A DNA stretch of 64,000 nt from contig NZ_JAKCFB010000003.1 in the NCBI RefSeq assembly GCF_024198235.1, positions 186,001-250,000 of the forward strand. The letters are read 5' to 3'. The DNA is from Myxococcus dinghuensis (GTDB lineage: Bacteria; Myxococcota; Myxococcia; Myxococcales; Myxococcaceae). Shown in pieces: positions 8,579 through 17,484 of the stretch. The first letter of the stretch is position 1, and each line of letters begins with the position of its first letter. The notes under the pieces were generated by a model, which saw only the letters and a list, made by a program, of their open reading frames with translations, made no database searches and was not told the DNA's origin. Made by a program: the position numbers and the translations under genes.

Positions 8579-10471
8579 TCATCCCTCCCAGGCCCGCGAG
8601 GGCCAGATGAGCGCCACCGCATCCGCCCCACCCGAAGCCAGGAAGTCCCCTCGTGGGGAGAAGGCCAGGGCGGTGACAGTCCCCCTGTGGCCCTCCAGCG
8701 AGGCCAGGAGCCGCCCGTCGATGCTCCAGACCTGGACCCGCCCATCCGTGTCCCCCGTGGCCAGCAGGGTCCCCTGCTCCGCGAAAGCGAGGGTCCAGAA
8801 GCGCGAGGCACAGCGCAGGTGGACGCGGCGCTCCGGATACGCGAACTCCACGAGGGACAGCACGCCCGGCGCCGCCTCGAGCACGAGCGTTCCCTCATCC
8901 GGGGTGAAGCCCCATGTCCTCTGCCCACGGGGAATTCGCAGCGTGCGCCAGCGTGCGCCGAGAGACAGGTCCCACAGCCGCAGGTCAACGAACCCTCCTG
9001 GCAACTCGTCACCCACCGTCACCACGCGCGCCCCCGTCCGAGATACCGCGTGGAGCGACGCGTCTCCGGACTCCACGAGAACGTTCCACAGACAGCGCCC
9101 ATCGCGGGTGTCACAGACCCGCAGGCGCATATCGGGGCCAGCGTGGACCAGCTCCGCGAGGATGAACCGGTCGTCGGACCATGCCGCTGACGCGACGTTA
9201 CGACTGCTCACCAGCTCCACTTCCGTGTGGTGCATGAAGTCGACGAGGAGTCGCCCCCCCTGGAGATGCGACACCTCGAAGACGCGTCCCCCGCTGAGTT
9301 GGACCGAGTCCATGCTCGTCCCGGAGAAGGAACGACAGCCCACCTCGCGTCCGGACTGAGGGAACCAGGCGCGAACGGAGCCATCCTGGGCGAAGGTCGA
9401 CAACACGGTCGGCTCGTCCTTCGAGAACGTGAGCTGAGACACCGCCGTGCGGTGCGCGTGCTCCGGGACCATGCGACGCGTCTCCAGGTCCAGCAGCACC
9501 ACGGAGGAGTCGTCTCGTGCGAACGATGCCCATCGCCCATCGGGGGACACAGCCACGTTCCGGTCATCACCTCGCAGGTCGCCAGGCAATGACATCCACC
9601 GCTCGAGGCAGGCCCCCCGGTAGACGAGGAGCCGGTCTGGTAGCAGCCGCACCTTCCGCCCATCCGGCAATGGCAGGGAGGGACCTGCCTCCCTCTGGAC
9701 CTCGACCTCGGCGACGCTCTCGCCCGTCCGGGCCGCGTGCGTGCGGATGTAACAACGCCACTCGACGCCCGTGCGTCGGGTGTGGATGAAGGCGCTGTCC
9801 TCGGAGAACACCGCCCAGGGGTGTCCATACGCATACCCCTCCCGGGACCACAGCAGACTCCAGCCGGTGGTCTCGAAGACACACAGACGAACCGGCTCCA
9901 GACTCGCCTCCAACACGAGCGCGAGCGTCCCGTCGGGAGAGAACGAGAGCGAGTACGCCGGCCCGAAGCTGTTCTCCAGCTGGAGTCGCTTCACGAGCGT
10001 CCCCGTCCGCAGGTCGAAGACGACCAGGCACTCCGGTCCCTCACAGCCCGCCAGCAGCGTGTGCCCATCCGGGGAGAGCGCCAACGCGCGGACCGCATGG
10101 CCGAAGCCCCCCCACCGTGACAGCACCTCGCCCGTCGTCGCCTCCCACAGCGTCACCGCACCGCCGGCTCCACTGGCCGTGACGATGAGACCTCCAGGCA
10201 CGTGGAGCGCGGCATGTATCGGCCGCTCACCGTCGCGCAGGACGAGCACCTCCCGTCCCGTCTCGATATCCCAGACGCGCGCGGAGATGCCTCCCGAGGT
10301 CAGCAACCTGCGCGAGTCCTGCGAGAAGGACACCGTGCCGACACCCCGCGTACCAACGTCCTTCTCTCGGGGGTGCCAGTAGCGCACCGTCCCACAGCGG
10401 CCATGCGCCTGCACGGGAAGAGGGTCTCCAAAAACGTCCAGCCGGGGCAGGGTCGGGTCCGGTTCGGGCAT
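8579..10471 (-). CDS. WD40 repeat protein (upstream paralogue)
   Basis: A 630-residue WD40 protein similar to its downstream neighbour along the whole length. It has the shared opening (DVFGDPLPVQAHGRCGTVRY) and blades such as SFSQDSRRLLTSGGISARVWD, ALSPDGHTLLAGCEG, AVSPDGRWASFARDD and AFSPRGDFLASGGADAVALIW, ending SRAWEG. The pair arose by tandem duplication. The start at 10471 is chosen by matching the paralogue; upstream codons in the same frame read like non-coding sequence, and no strong ribosome site is seen, so the start is less certain than the frame. The divergent region in front carries three palindromic operators that could also affect this gene. Partner proteins are unknown. Confidence 0.8.
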   Translation of the reverse strand: MPEPDPTLPRLDVFGDPLPVQAHGRCGTVRYWHPREKDVGTRGVGTVSFSQDSRRLLTSGGISARVWDIETGREVLVLRDGERPIHAALHVPGGLIVTASGAGGAVTLWEATTGEVLSRWGGFGHAVRALALSPDGHTLLAGCEGPECLVVFDLRTGTLVKRLQLENSFGPAYSLSFSPDGTLALVLEASLEPVRLCVFETTGWSLLWSREGYAYGHPWAVFSEDSAFIHTRRTGVEWRCYIRTHAARTGESVAEVEVQREAGPSLPLPDGRKVRLLPDRLLVYRGACLERWMSLPGDLRGDDRNVAVSPDGRWASFARDDSSVVLLDLETRRMVPEHAHRTAVSQLTFSKDEPTVLSTFAQDGSVRAWFPQSGREVGCRSFSGTSMDSVQLSGGRVFEVSHLQGGRLLVDFMHHTEVELVSSRNVASAAWSDDRFILAELVHAGPDMRLRVCDTRDGRCLWNVLVESGDASLHAVSRTGARVVTVGDELPGGFVDLRLWDLSLGARWRTLRIPRGQRTWGFTPDEGTLVLEAAPGVLSLVEFAYPERRVHLRCASRFWTLAFAEQGTLLATGDTDGRVQVWSIDGRLLASLEGHRGTVTALAFSPRGDFLASGGADAVALIWPSRAWEG

Positions 10472-10563
10472 GTCGGGGTGAACGCCAGCGACGGACGATT
10501 CCCGCCAACCTGACGAACACCGCACGCCAACCCATGACATCCCGCGTCGAACCGACCCCGCAC

Positions 10564-10663
10564 GTTCCGCTTCGCGAAACACAATCAGCCCAAACCCAAT
10601 CACCCATTCCGCCATGCGGAACCCATCCGAAAGACACCTCACGAGCGTTCCGCATCGCGAAAA
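10564..10663. promoter_or_regulatory. Three phased 17-bp palindromic operators, probable IclR-type sites
   Basis: Three palindromes of the form RTTYCGC-N3-GCGRAAM lie between the divergent WD40 and ABC-transporter genes: GTTCCGC-TTC-GCGAAAC (10564-10580), ATTCCGC-CAT-GCGGAAC (10606-10622) and GTTCCGC-ATC-GCGAAAA (10647-10663). Their start-to-start distances are 42 and 41 bp, close to four helical turns, so all three would face the same side of the DNA. The same motif sits beside the IclR regulator gene (25924-25940) and before the gene at 29316. Binding by that regulator is inference. Confidence 0.65.
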
Positions 10664-10749
10664 ACAGCCACCGATTTCCAGGTGGATGTCTTTCAACTTC
10701 CAACACTGATGGCTACTGTGCCCGCCACGAAGCTGACGGGGAGGTTGCG

Positions 10750-12045
10750 ATGCAACGACTCGTGGTCGGACTCCTGGTAGCGACGCTCGGACTGGTGGCC
10801 TGCAAGAAGGAAGAGGCTTCGACGCCGAAGCCAGAGGAGGCCGCCGCGCGCGCGCAGCCGGCCTCGGACGTCAAGACAGACAAGGGCGTCGACGTGGAGA
10901 AGAAGGTCGTCTACATCGGCGCGCTCAACGACGAGAGCGGCCCGGGTGCGGCCATCGGCAAGCCCTTCGCCGCGGGCAAGCGCCTGCTGGCGAAGCAGGT
11001 GAACGCGGGTGACAGCGGCCTGCTCCCCGCGGGGTGGACCATCGAACTCGTCGAGCGCGACCACGCCTACAACCCGCAGAACGCGGTGCAGGCGTACAGC
11101 GACATCCACGACAACGTGCTGTTCCTCGGCACCAGCTTCGGCACACCCAACACCCTGCCCCTGCGCGACAAGCTGACCGCGGACGGCCTGGTGGCCTTCC
11201 CCGCGTCGCAGTCGTCGGAGATGGCGCGACACGAGTACACGCCGCCCATCGGCGCGTCGTACAAGCTGGAGGCGATGCGCGCCATGGACTGGGCCGTCGA
11301 GCATGCCGGCGGCGCGGCCAAGGTGAAGGCCGCCATCGTCGCGCAGGGCGACGACTACGGGAAGGACGGCCTGGAAGGCTGGGCGGAGGCCGCGAAGTTC
11401 CACGGCGTCACCATCGTGTCGCAGCAGAGCGTCGCCCCGGGCCAGAAGGACTTCGCCGCCGTCGTCACCGCGCTGAAGGCCTCCGGCGCCAACTACGTGC
11501 TGCTCACCGTGCTGCCCGGCGCGTCCGGCCCCATCCTCGGCACCGCCGCCCAGCTCAAGTACCTGCCCAACTGGGTGGGCCAGACGCCCGCCTGGGTGGA
11601 CCGCTTCTTCGACCCCAAGGTCATCCCGCCCCCGGTCTTCACGAACTTCTACTGGGCCACGGGCCTCACCTTCTGGGGCGACGACGTGCCGGGCATGAAG
11701 GACTTCCTCGCGCTCCACGCGAAGTATCCGGACACGCCCAGGGACTTCTACACGCTGTCCTCCTACGTCCAGGGCCGCATCCAGTTGGAGGCCCTCCAGG
11801 CGGCCATCGAATCGAAGGACGTCACCCGCGCCGGCTACCTCAAGGCCCTCAAGGCCCTGAACACGACCGCGGGCGGCATGACGGCGGAGCCGGTGAACCT
11901 CTCCCGCTTCCCGTACGAGACGGCCGTCGACGTCCGCGTGCTCAAGCCCGTGCTCGACCAGGGCACCTGGAGCGTCGTCGCGGGCTACGCCGCGCCCAAG
12001 GCCCTGAGCCCCCCCACGCCCCGGGCCGCCGATGTCAGCAAGTAG
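10750..12045 (+). CDS. ABC transporter substrate-binding lipoprotein (LivJ-like)
   Basis: A 431-residue periplasmic binding protein of the type I (Leu/Ile/Val, Peripla_BP_6) class. The signal peptide ends in LGLVAC with Cys18 followed by KK, predicting a lipoprotein; the Lys right after the Cys resembles the inner-membrane retention signal reported for Myxococcus. The mature part starts VVYIGALNDESGPGAAIGKPFAAG and has the family segments FLGTSFGTPNTLPLRDKL and AAIVAQGDDYGKDGLEGW. It is the first gene of a six-gene importer operon. Because the operon contains an acyl-CoA synthetase, the ligand is more likely an organic or fatty acid than an amino acid (inference). The ATG at 10750 has GGGGAGG six bases upstream; the frame's earlier start lies among the operators. 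Confidence 0.88.
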   Translation: MQRLVVGLLVATLGLVACKKEEASTPKPEEAAARAQPASDVKTDKGVDVEKKVVYIGALNDESGPGAAIGKPFAAGKRLLAKQVNAGDSGLLPAGWTIELVERDHAYNPQNAVQAYSDIHDNVLFLGTSFGTPNTLPLRDKLTADGLVAFPASQSSEMARHEYTPPIGASYKLEAMRAMDWAVEHAGGAAKVKAAIVAQGDDYGKDGLEGWAEAAKFHGVTIVSQQSVAPGQKDFAAVVTALKASGANYVLLTVLPGASGPILGTAAQLKYLPNWVGQTPAWVDRFFDPKVIPPPVFTNFYWATGLTFWGDDVPGMKDFLALHAKYPDTPRDFYTLSSYVQGRIQLEALQAAIESKDVTRAGYLKALKALNTTAGGMTAEPVNLSRFPYETAVDVRVLKPVLDQGTWSVVAGYAAPKALSPPTPRAADVSK

Positions 12046-12838
12046 TCCACCGCTGCTGCGCGTCCAGAACCTCCAGGTCGTCTACCACTCCGTGGTGCGC
12101 GCGCTCCGGGGCATCACCCTGGAGGTGCCCACGCGAGGCGTGGTGGCGCTCCTGGGGCCCAACGGCGCGGGCAAGTCCACCGCGCTGCGCGCCATCAGCG
12201 GCCTGCTGGACCTGCACGACGGCGCCATCACCCAGGGACACATCGAGCTGAGCGGCCAGAGCCTGCTGCCCCTGGCCGCGGACGGCCGCGTGCGCGCGGG
12301 CGTGGTGCAGGTACTGGAGGGCCGCCGCATCCTCGACGCGCTCTCCGTGGAGGAGAACCTGCTCGCAGGCGGCTTCGGCATGGGCCCCCAGGCGCGCCGC
12401 GAACTCGTGGAGTCCGCCTTCACGCGCTTCCCCCTGCTGCGCGAGCGCCGCCGCCAGCCCGCGGGCTACCTGTCCGGCGGCGAGCAGCAACTGCTCGCCA
12501 TCTGCCGGGGCCTGATGCGCCGCCCGCGCGTGCTGCTCCTGGACGAGCCCTTCCTCGGCCTGTCCCCCAAGGCGGTGGGCGAGGTGGCGGAGCTGATTCG
12601 CCACATCAGCGACGAGGGCGTGTCGGTGCTGCTGGTGGAGCAGAACGCGAAGGTGGCGCTGGGCCTCGCCAGCCACGGCTACGTCCTGGAGACGGGCAAG
12701 GTGGTGCTGGACGGCCCCGCCGAGCAACTGCGCGAGGACCCGGACGTCCAGGAGTTCTACCTGGGCTTCGGCCGCGAGGGGCAACGCGGCTACCACGAGC
12801 TGAAACGCTATCGCCGCAAGCGGCGCTGGCTGTCGTGA
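12032..12838 (+). CDS. ABC transporter ATP-binding protein (LivF-like)
   Basis: A 268-residue ATPase with Walker A GPNGAGKST, signature LSGGEQQ, Walker B LLLDEPFLGLSP and an H-loop region before the C-terminal 'YVLETGKVVLDGPAEQL'. These features place it in the LivF subgroup of branched-chain-type importers. It has a somewhat long basic C-terminal tail (KRYRRKRRW). The gene overlaps the binding-protein stop by 14 bases, so translation is coupled. It should pair with the LivG-like ATPase encoded next and drive the LivH/LivM-like permeases. Confidence 0.92.
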   Translation: MSASSPPLLRVQNLQVVYHSVVRALRGITLEVPTRGVVALLGPNGAGKSTALRAISGLLDLHDGAITQGHIELSGQSLLPLAADGRVRAGVVQVLEGRRILDALSVEENLLAGGFGMGPQARRELVESAFTRFPLLRERRRQPAGYLSGGEQQLLAICRGLMRRPRVLLLDEPFLGLSPKAVGEVAELIRHISDEGVSVLLVEQNAKVALGLASHGYVLETGKVVLDGPAEQLREDPDVQEFYLGFGREGQRGYHELKRYRRKRRWLS

Positions 12839-12846
12839 GGAGAGCC

Positions 12847-13617
12847 ATGGCCCTGCTCGAGCTCGACAACGTCGGCCTGTCCTTCTCCGGAGTCCGCGCC
12901 CTGGATGGCGTCAACTTCGCCATCGAGGCCGGCGCGCTGCACGCCGTGATTGGCCCCAACGGCGCCGGCAAGAGCAGCCTCTTCAACTGCATCAGCGGCA
13001 TCCACCGTCACATGGAGGGCCGGGTGTGGCTGGACGGCAAGGACCTCACGGGCGTGGGCCCCACGCGCATCGCGCACCTGGGCGTGGCGAGGATGTTCCA
13101 GAACCTGGCGCTCTTCGAGCACCTGACGGTGTTGGAGAACCTCCTGCTCGGCCGACACACGCGCTACCGCACGGGCCTGCTCGCGAACCTGTTCTGGACG
13201 CGCCGCGCGCGCGAGGAGGAGATACGTCACCGCGAGAAGGCGGAGGAGGTCATCGACTTCCTCGACCTGGAGCACTTCCGGTGGATGCCGGTGGCGGTGC
13301 TCCCGTACGGCATCCGCAAGCGCGTGGAGCTGGGCCGCGCGCTGTGCATGGAGCCGCGCCTGCTCCTGCTCGACGAGCCCACCGCCGGCCTCAACCAGGA
13401 GGAGACGGAGGACATGGCCAACCACCTGCTCGACATCCGCCACGAGCTGGGCGTGACGCAGGTCCTCATCGGCCACGAGCTGCGCTTCGTGATGGACCTG
13501 GCCACGCAGGTGACGGTGCTGGACCGGGGGCGCGTCATCGCGAACGGGCCGCCGGCGTCGCTGCGCGAGGACGCGCGCGTCTTGAGCGCCTACGTCGGCG
13601 GGACGGTGGCGGCATGA
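12847..13617 (+). CDS. ABC transporter ATP-binding protein (LivG-like)
   Basis: A 256-residue ATPase with Walker A GPNGAGKSS, the LivG-type region MFQNLALFEHLTVLENLLLGRH, and Walker B LLLDEPTAGLNQEET. The signature motif is unusual: where LSYG(E/Q)QRR is expected the sequence reads LPYGIRKRVELGRAL, a variant common in LivG proteins attached to acyl-CoA ligase operons. The ATG at 12847 follows GAGGAGA and is preferred over the in-frame GTG four codons earlier. Its TGA overlaps the ATG of the ligase gene (ATGA). Confidence 0.9.
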   Translation: MALLELDNVGLSFSGVRALDGVNFAIEAGALHAVIGPNGAGKSSLFNCISGIHRHMEGRVWLDGKDLTGVGPTRIAHLGVARMFQNLALFEHLTVLENLLLGRHTRYRTGLLANLFWTRRAREEEIRHREKAEEVIDFLDLEHFRWMPVAVLPYGIRKRVELGRALCMEPRLLLLDEPTAGLNQEETEDMANHLLDIRHELGVTQVLIGHELRFVMDLATQVTVLDRGRVIANGPPASLREDARVLSAYVGGTVAA

Positions 13618-15434
13618 GCGCCACGCTGCCCATGACGCTGGCGGGCCAGCTCTGGCTCCAGGCGGAGCAGCGCCCCCTCGCGGTCGCCATCCGCGAGAAG
13701 CACCGCGGCCTGTGGAAGGAGCTGTCCTTCCGCGACTACCTGGACCGCGTGGGCTGGGTGGCCCGCGTGCTGTGGGAGCTGGGGGTACGGGCGGGGGACT
13801 CCGTCGCCATCCTCAGCGACAACCGGCCGGAGTGGCTGTTCATGGACCTGGGCGCGCAGGTGCTCGGCGCGCGCTCGGTGGGCATCTACCAGACGAACCC
13901 CGCCGCGGACGTCGCCTTCATCCTCGAGGACGCGCGCTGCGCCGTCGTCCTCTGCGAGGACCAGGAGCAATACGACAAGGTCGCCGCCGTGGCGGCCGAG
14001 ACGCCCTCCGTCCGCCACGTCGTCGTCCTCGAGATGCGCGGACTGCGCGGCGTGGAGGACCCCCGCCTCCAGCCGTGGTCCGACTTCCTGGAGCGAGGCC
14101 GCGTGCTGCTGGCGATAACGCCCGGGTGGCTGCGCGAGCAGCTCGCCCAGCGCTCGCCGGACGAGGCGGCCATGGTCATCTACACGTCCGGCACGACGGG
14201 GACGCCCAAGGGGGCGCTCGTCTCCAGCCGCAACATGCTCCAGGGCTCGGAGCTGTTCGTCGAGCGGCTCGGCCTGGGCCCCGGGGACAGCGTCGTCTCC
14301 TACCTGCCCTTGTGCCACGTGGCGGAGAAGCTGTTCAGCCTGCTGTTGCCGCTCGTCGTGGGGGGCAAGGTCCACTTCGGAGAAGCACTGGAGACGGTGC
14401 AGCACGACGTGGCCGAGGTGTCCCCCACCGTGTTCCTCGGCGTGCCGCGCATCTGGGAGAAGATGCACGCGGCGGTGCTGGTGAAGATGAAGGACGCGTC
14501 GTGGCTCAAGCGCACGCTCTTCACCACCTTCACCCGGCTGGGCGGCCAGATTCGCGAGCGGCGCCGCGACGGCCGGCGCCGGTGGTGGGATCCGCTGGTG
14601 TGGTTCGTGGGGGACCTGCTCGTCTTCCGCCCGCTCCAGGAGCGGCTGGGGCTGCGACGCTGTCGCCTCCCCATCTCCGGCGCGGCGCCCATCTCCCCGG
14701 AGCTGCTCGCGTGGTTCGACGGCATCGGCGTGTCCATCCACGAAGGCTATGGCCAGACGGAGAGCGCGGGCACCAGCCACATCAACCTCCCGGACGCCAC
14801 GCGGCTGGGCACCGTGGGGCGCACCTCGCCGGGGGTGGAGTGTCGCATCGCCGGGGACGGCGAGGTGCTCATCCGCGGCGCCAACGTCTTCCTCGGCTAC
14901 CTCAACCGCCCGGACGCCACGGCGGAGGTGCTGGGCGAGGGCGGCTGGCTGCACACCGGGGACCTGGGTGAAGTCGACGCGGACGGCTACCTGCGCATCA
15001 CCGGCCGAAAGCGCGAAATCCTCATCACCTCCGGAGGGAAGAACCTCTCCCCCGAGCGCATCCAGAACGCGCTGAAGAACAGCCCGTACATCAAGGAGGC
15101 GGTGGCCATCGGCGACCGTCGGCCCTTCGTCACCGCGCTGGTGCAGGTGGACCCGGAGACGGTGGCCGACTGGGCGATGCGCCGTCGCATCGGCTTCACC
15201 TCGTACACGGACCTCACCCAGCGGCCCGAGGTGCGCAAGCTCATCGACGAGGAGGTGGCCCGCGCCAACGAGGGCCTCGCCCGCGTGGAGCAGGTGCGGA
15301 CCTTCCGGCTGCTGGCCCGGGAGATGACCCAGGACGCAGGCGAGGTGACCGCGTCGCTCAAGGTGCGGCGCAAGGCGGTGCTCGAGCTGCACGCGGCGTT
15401 GGTGGAAGAGATGTACGCGAGGACACGCGAATGA
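13614..15434 (+). CDS. Long-chain acyl-CoA synthetase (AMP-forming) within an ABC importer operon
   Basis: A 606-residue member of the adenylate-forming family, which activates a carboxylic acid with ATP and joins it to CoA. Visible motifs are the P-loop YTSGTTGTPKGALVS, the A5-type GYGQTESAG, the hinge segment LHTGDLGEVDADGYLRITGRKRE and an ITSGGKNLSPERIQN core. Length and the DRRRWW-type insertion match FadD15-like long-chain ligases. It is joined by ATGA overlaps to livG upstream and livH downstream, so it is made together with the transporter. Uptake followed by CoA trapping of a fatty, aromatic or alicyclic acid is the best reading; the exact substrate cannot be told. Confidence 0.9.
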   Translation: MSATLPMTLAGQLWLQAEQRPLAVAIREKHRGLWKELSFRDYLDRVGWVARVLWELGVRAGDSVAILSDNRPEWLFMDLGAQVLGARSVGIYQTNPAADVAFILEDARCAVVLCEDQEQYDKVAAVAAETPSVRHVVVLEMRGLRGVEDPRLQPWSDFLERGRVLLAITPGWLREQLAQRSPDEAAMVIYTSGTTGTPKGALVSSRNMLQGSELFVERLGLGPGDSVVSYLPLCHVAEKLFSLLLPLVVGGKVHFGEALETVQHDVAEVSPTVFLGVPRIWEKMHAAVLVKMKDASWLKRTLFTTFTRLGGQIRERRRDGRRRWWDPLVWFVGDLLVFRPLQERLGLRRCRLPISGAAPISPELLAWFDGIGVSIHEGYGQTESAGTSHINLPDATRLGTVGRTSPGVECRIAGDGEVLIRGANVFLGYLNRPDATAEVLGEGGWLHTGDLGEVDADGYLRITGRKREILITSGGKNLSPERIQNALKNSPYIKEAVAIGDRRPFVTALVQVDPETVADWAMRRRIGFTSYTDLTQRPEVRKLIDEEVARANEGLARVEQVRTFRLLAREMTQDAGEVTASLKVRRKAVLELHAALVEEMYARTRE

Positions 15435-16324
15435 CCCAGTTGCTCCAGCTCGGCATCTCCGGTCTCGCGCTCGGCGCGAGCTACGCGCTCATCGCGCTGG
15501 GCTTCTCGGTGGTGTACCGGGCCTCCCGGCTCTTCAACTTCGCGCACGGCGAGCTGCTCAGCCTGGGCGCGTTCCTGATGACGGCGCTCGCGCAGGTGCT
15601 GCCCTGGTGGCTGGCGCTCGCCGCCACTGCCGCGCTCACCGGCGGGTTGGCCGCCCTGCTGGAGCGCGCGGTGCTGCGCCGCATGGTGGGCCGCCCCGTC
15701 TTCACCACCATCATCCTCACGCTGTTCCTCGGGCTGCTGCTGCGCGCGGGAATCGTCATCGCCTTCGGCGCGGACACCCGCGGCATGCCCACGCCGTGGG
15801 ACGCCATGGCGGAGGTGCAACTGGGCGACTCCACGGTGCTCCTGTCGTCGCTGGTTTCACTGGGCGCGACCACCGTCGTGCTCGTGGGGCTGCACGGGCT
15901 GGTGCAGCGCACGCCGCTGGGCGTGGCGATGCGCGCGTCGAGCGAGAACCAGGAGGTGGCGCTGTCGCTGGGCATCCCCGTGGGACGCGTGCTCGGCTTC
16001 ACCTGGTTCCTCGCGGGCGCGACGGCGGCGGTGGCCGGCGTGTTCCTGGGGATGTTCCCGCGCTCGGTGGACTCGAACCTGGGCTACGTCGCGCTGCGCG
16101 CGTTCCCCGCCATCATCGTGGGCGGGCTGGAGTCCGTGGTGGGCGCGGTGGTGGCCGCGTTCGTGCTGGGCCTCCTGGAGGTGCTGTCGCAAGCCTATGT
16201 GAACCCGCACCTGGGCGCCTTCGGGCACAACTTCCACGCCGTCTTCCCCTACGCCGCGATGATCCTCTTCCTGGTCCTGCGTCCGCGTGGGCTGTGGGGG
16301 GAGCACGAGGTGCGCCGCGTCTAG
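15431..16324 (+). CDS. ABC transporter permease (LivH-like)
   Basis: A 297-residue membrane protein with about eight hydrophobic helices. It has the LivH opening GLALGASYALIALGFSVVYRASRLFNFAHGEL and the cytoplasmic coupling segment MRASSENQEVALSLGIPVGRVLG, both diagnostic of the branched-chain-type inner-membrane permease. Its ATG overlaps the ligase stop. It is expected to form a heterodimer channel with the LivM-like protein encoded 23 bases downstream. Confidence 0.92.
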   Translation: MTQLLQLGISGLALGASYALIALGFSVVYRASRLFNFAHGELLSLGAFLMTALAQVLPWWLALAATAALTGGLAALLERAVLRRMVGRPVFTTIILTLFLGLLLRAGIVIAFGADTRGMPTPWDAMAEVQLGDSTVLLSSLVSLGATTVVLVGLHGLVQRTPLGVAMRASSENQEVALSLGIPVGRVLGFTWFLAGATAAVAGVFLGMFPRSVDSNLGYVALRAFPAIIVGGLESVVGAVVAAFVLGLLEVLSQAYVNPHLGAFGHNFHAVFPYAAMILFLVLRPRGLWGEHEVRRV

Positions 16325-16347
16325 TGCGCGCGCTCGCGAGACGACCC

Positions 16348-17439
16348 ATGCCGACCCGCCCCCTGGTGATTCGCTACGAAGACGACCTGAAGCTGCTGCC
16401 CGGCGCGTGGCACAAGGCCGGCGCGGTGCTCGCGGTGGCAGTCGCCCTGGCCTATCCGTGGCTGGCCAGCGCGCGCTGGCTCACGGTGGGCAACCTGGGG
16501 CTGGTGGCCATCGTCGGCGCGGCGGCGTTGATGGTGCTCACGGGCTTCGCCGGACAGGTGAGCCTGGGACACGCGGCCTTCCTCGCCTTGGGCGCGTACG
16601 CGGTGGCGGTGCTCGGCGGGAAGCTCGGGTGGCCCTTCTGGCTGGCGCTGCCCTTCGCGGGGGGACTGTCCGCGCTGGTCGGCGTGGTCATCGGCGCGTT
16701 CGCGCTGCGGCTCAAGGGGCTCTACCTGGCCATCGTCACGCTGGGGTTGGTGTTCCTCACCCAGCACGTGCTGCTCGCCTACCCGGACGTGACGAACGGC
16801 CTCAGCGGCACGGCCGTGCCCATGTCGTGGTGGTTCCGCGACGAGACGGGCGCGGGCGGGGTGCCGCTGGGAGGCACGTGGACGGTGGGCGGGGTGCGGC
16901 TCACGTTCGAGCGGAAGCTGTACTTCGTGTTCCTGCTCCTGTCGGGCGGCGCGGTGTGGCTGACGCGCAACGTGCAGCGCTCCGACAGCGGCCGGGCGAT
17001 GATGGCGGTGCGGGACCAGGACCTGGCGGCGGAGGTGCTCGGCGTCGACACGACGCGGGCGAAGCTCCAGGCCTTCGGGGTGTCTTCCTTCCTGGCGGGG
17101 GTGGCGGGGGCGATGTTCGCCTTCCAGCAGCAATACATCACGGTCGAGCCGCCCTTCGACCTGAACCTGTCCATCCAATACATCGCGATGATCGTCCTCG
17201 GCGGCGTGGGCTCCGTGTTCGGCGCGGTGAGCGGCGCGCTGGCCTTCACGTTCCTGAGCCCGCTGGCGGAGACGGTGGGCGGCGCGGTCCCGCTGCTAGA
17301 CCAACTGACGTCGGCGCAGCAGGCGACGGTGTTGTTGTCGGGGGTGGTGGTGCTCGTGCTGGTGCGCGAGCCGCTGGGGCTGTTCGGGGTGTGGCTGCGG
17401 GTCCGGCGGTACTTCCAGGCGTGGCCCTTCCGTTACTGA
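16348..17439 (+). CDS. ABC transporter permease (LivM-like)
   Basis: A 363-residue permease with about ten hydrophobic helices. LivM signatures are TGFAGQVSLGHAAFLALGAY, LRLKGLYLAIVTLG and the coupling segment MMAVRDQDLAAEVLGVDTTRAKLQAF, followed by VLGGVGSVFGAVSGA. The ATG at 16348 is used; a GTG at 16324 directly after the livH stop would add eight residues and cannot be excluded. It completes the importer: binding lipoprotein, two ATPases and two permeases, with the ligase inside the operon. Confidence 0.92.
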   Translation: MPTRPLVIRYEDDLKLLPGAWHKAGAVLAVAVALAYPWLASARWLTVGNLGLVAIVGAAALMVLTGFAGQVSLGHAAFLALGAYAVAVLGGKLGWPFWLALPFAGGLSALVGVVIGAFALRLKGLYLAIVTLGLVFLTQHVLLAYPDVTNGLSGTAVPMSWWFRDETGAGGVPLGGTWTVGGVRLTFERKLYFVFLLLSGGAVWLTRNVQRSDSGRAMMAVRDQDLAAEVLGVDTTRAKLQAFGVSSFLAGVAGAMFAFQQQYITVEPPFDLNLSIQYIAMIVLGGVGSVFGAVSGALAFTFLSPLAETVGGAVPLLDQLTSAQQATVLLSGVVVLVLVREPLGLFGVWLRVRRYFQAWPFRY

Positions 17440-17484
17440 GGCCCGCCATGACGATGACGTTCCACTGAGGGAGGGAGACTCACC

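Noticed and set aside
8572-9012. 147-residue N-terminal extension of the downstream WD40 protein
   Set aside because: It overlaps the upstream WD40 gene in another frame, reads as Arg/Ser-rich shadow, and the paralogue starts at the shorter position.
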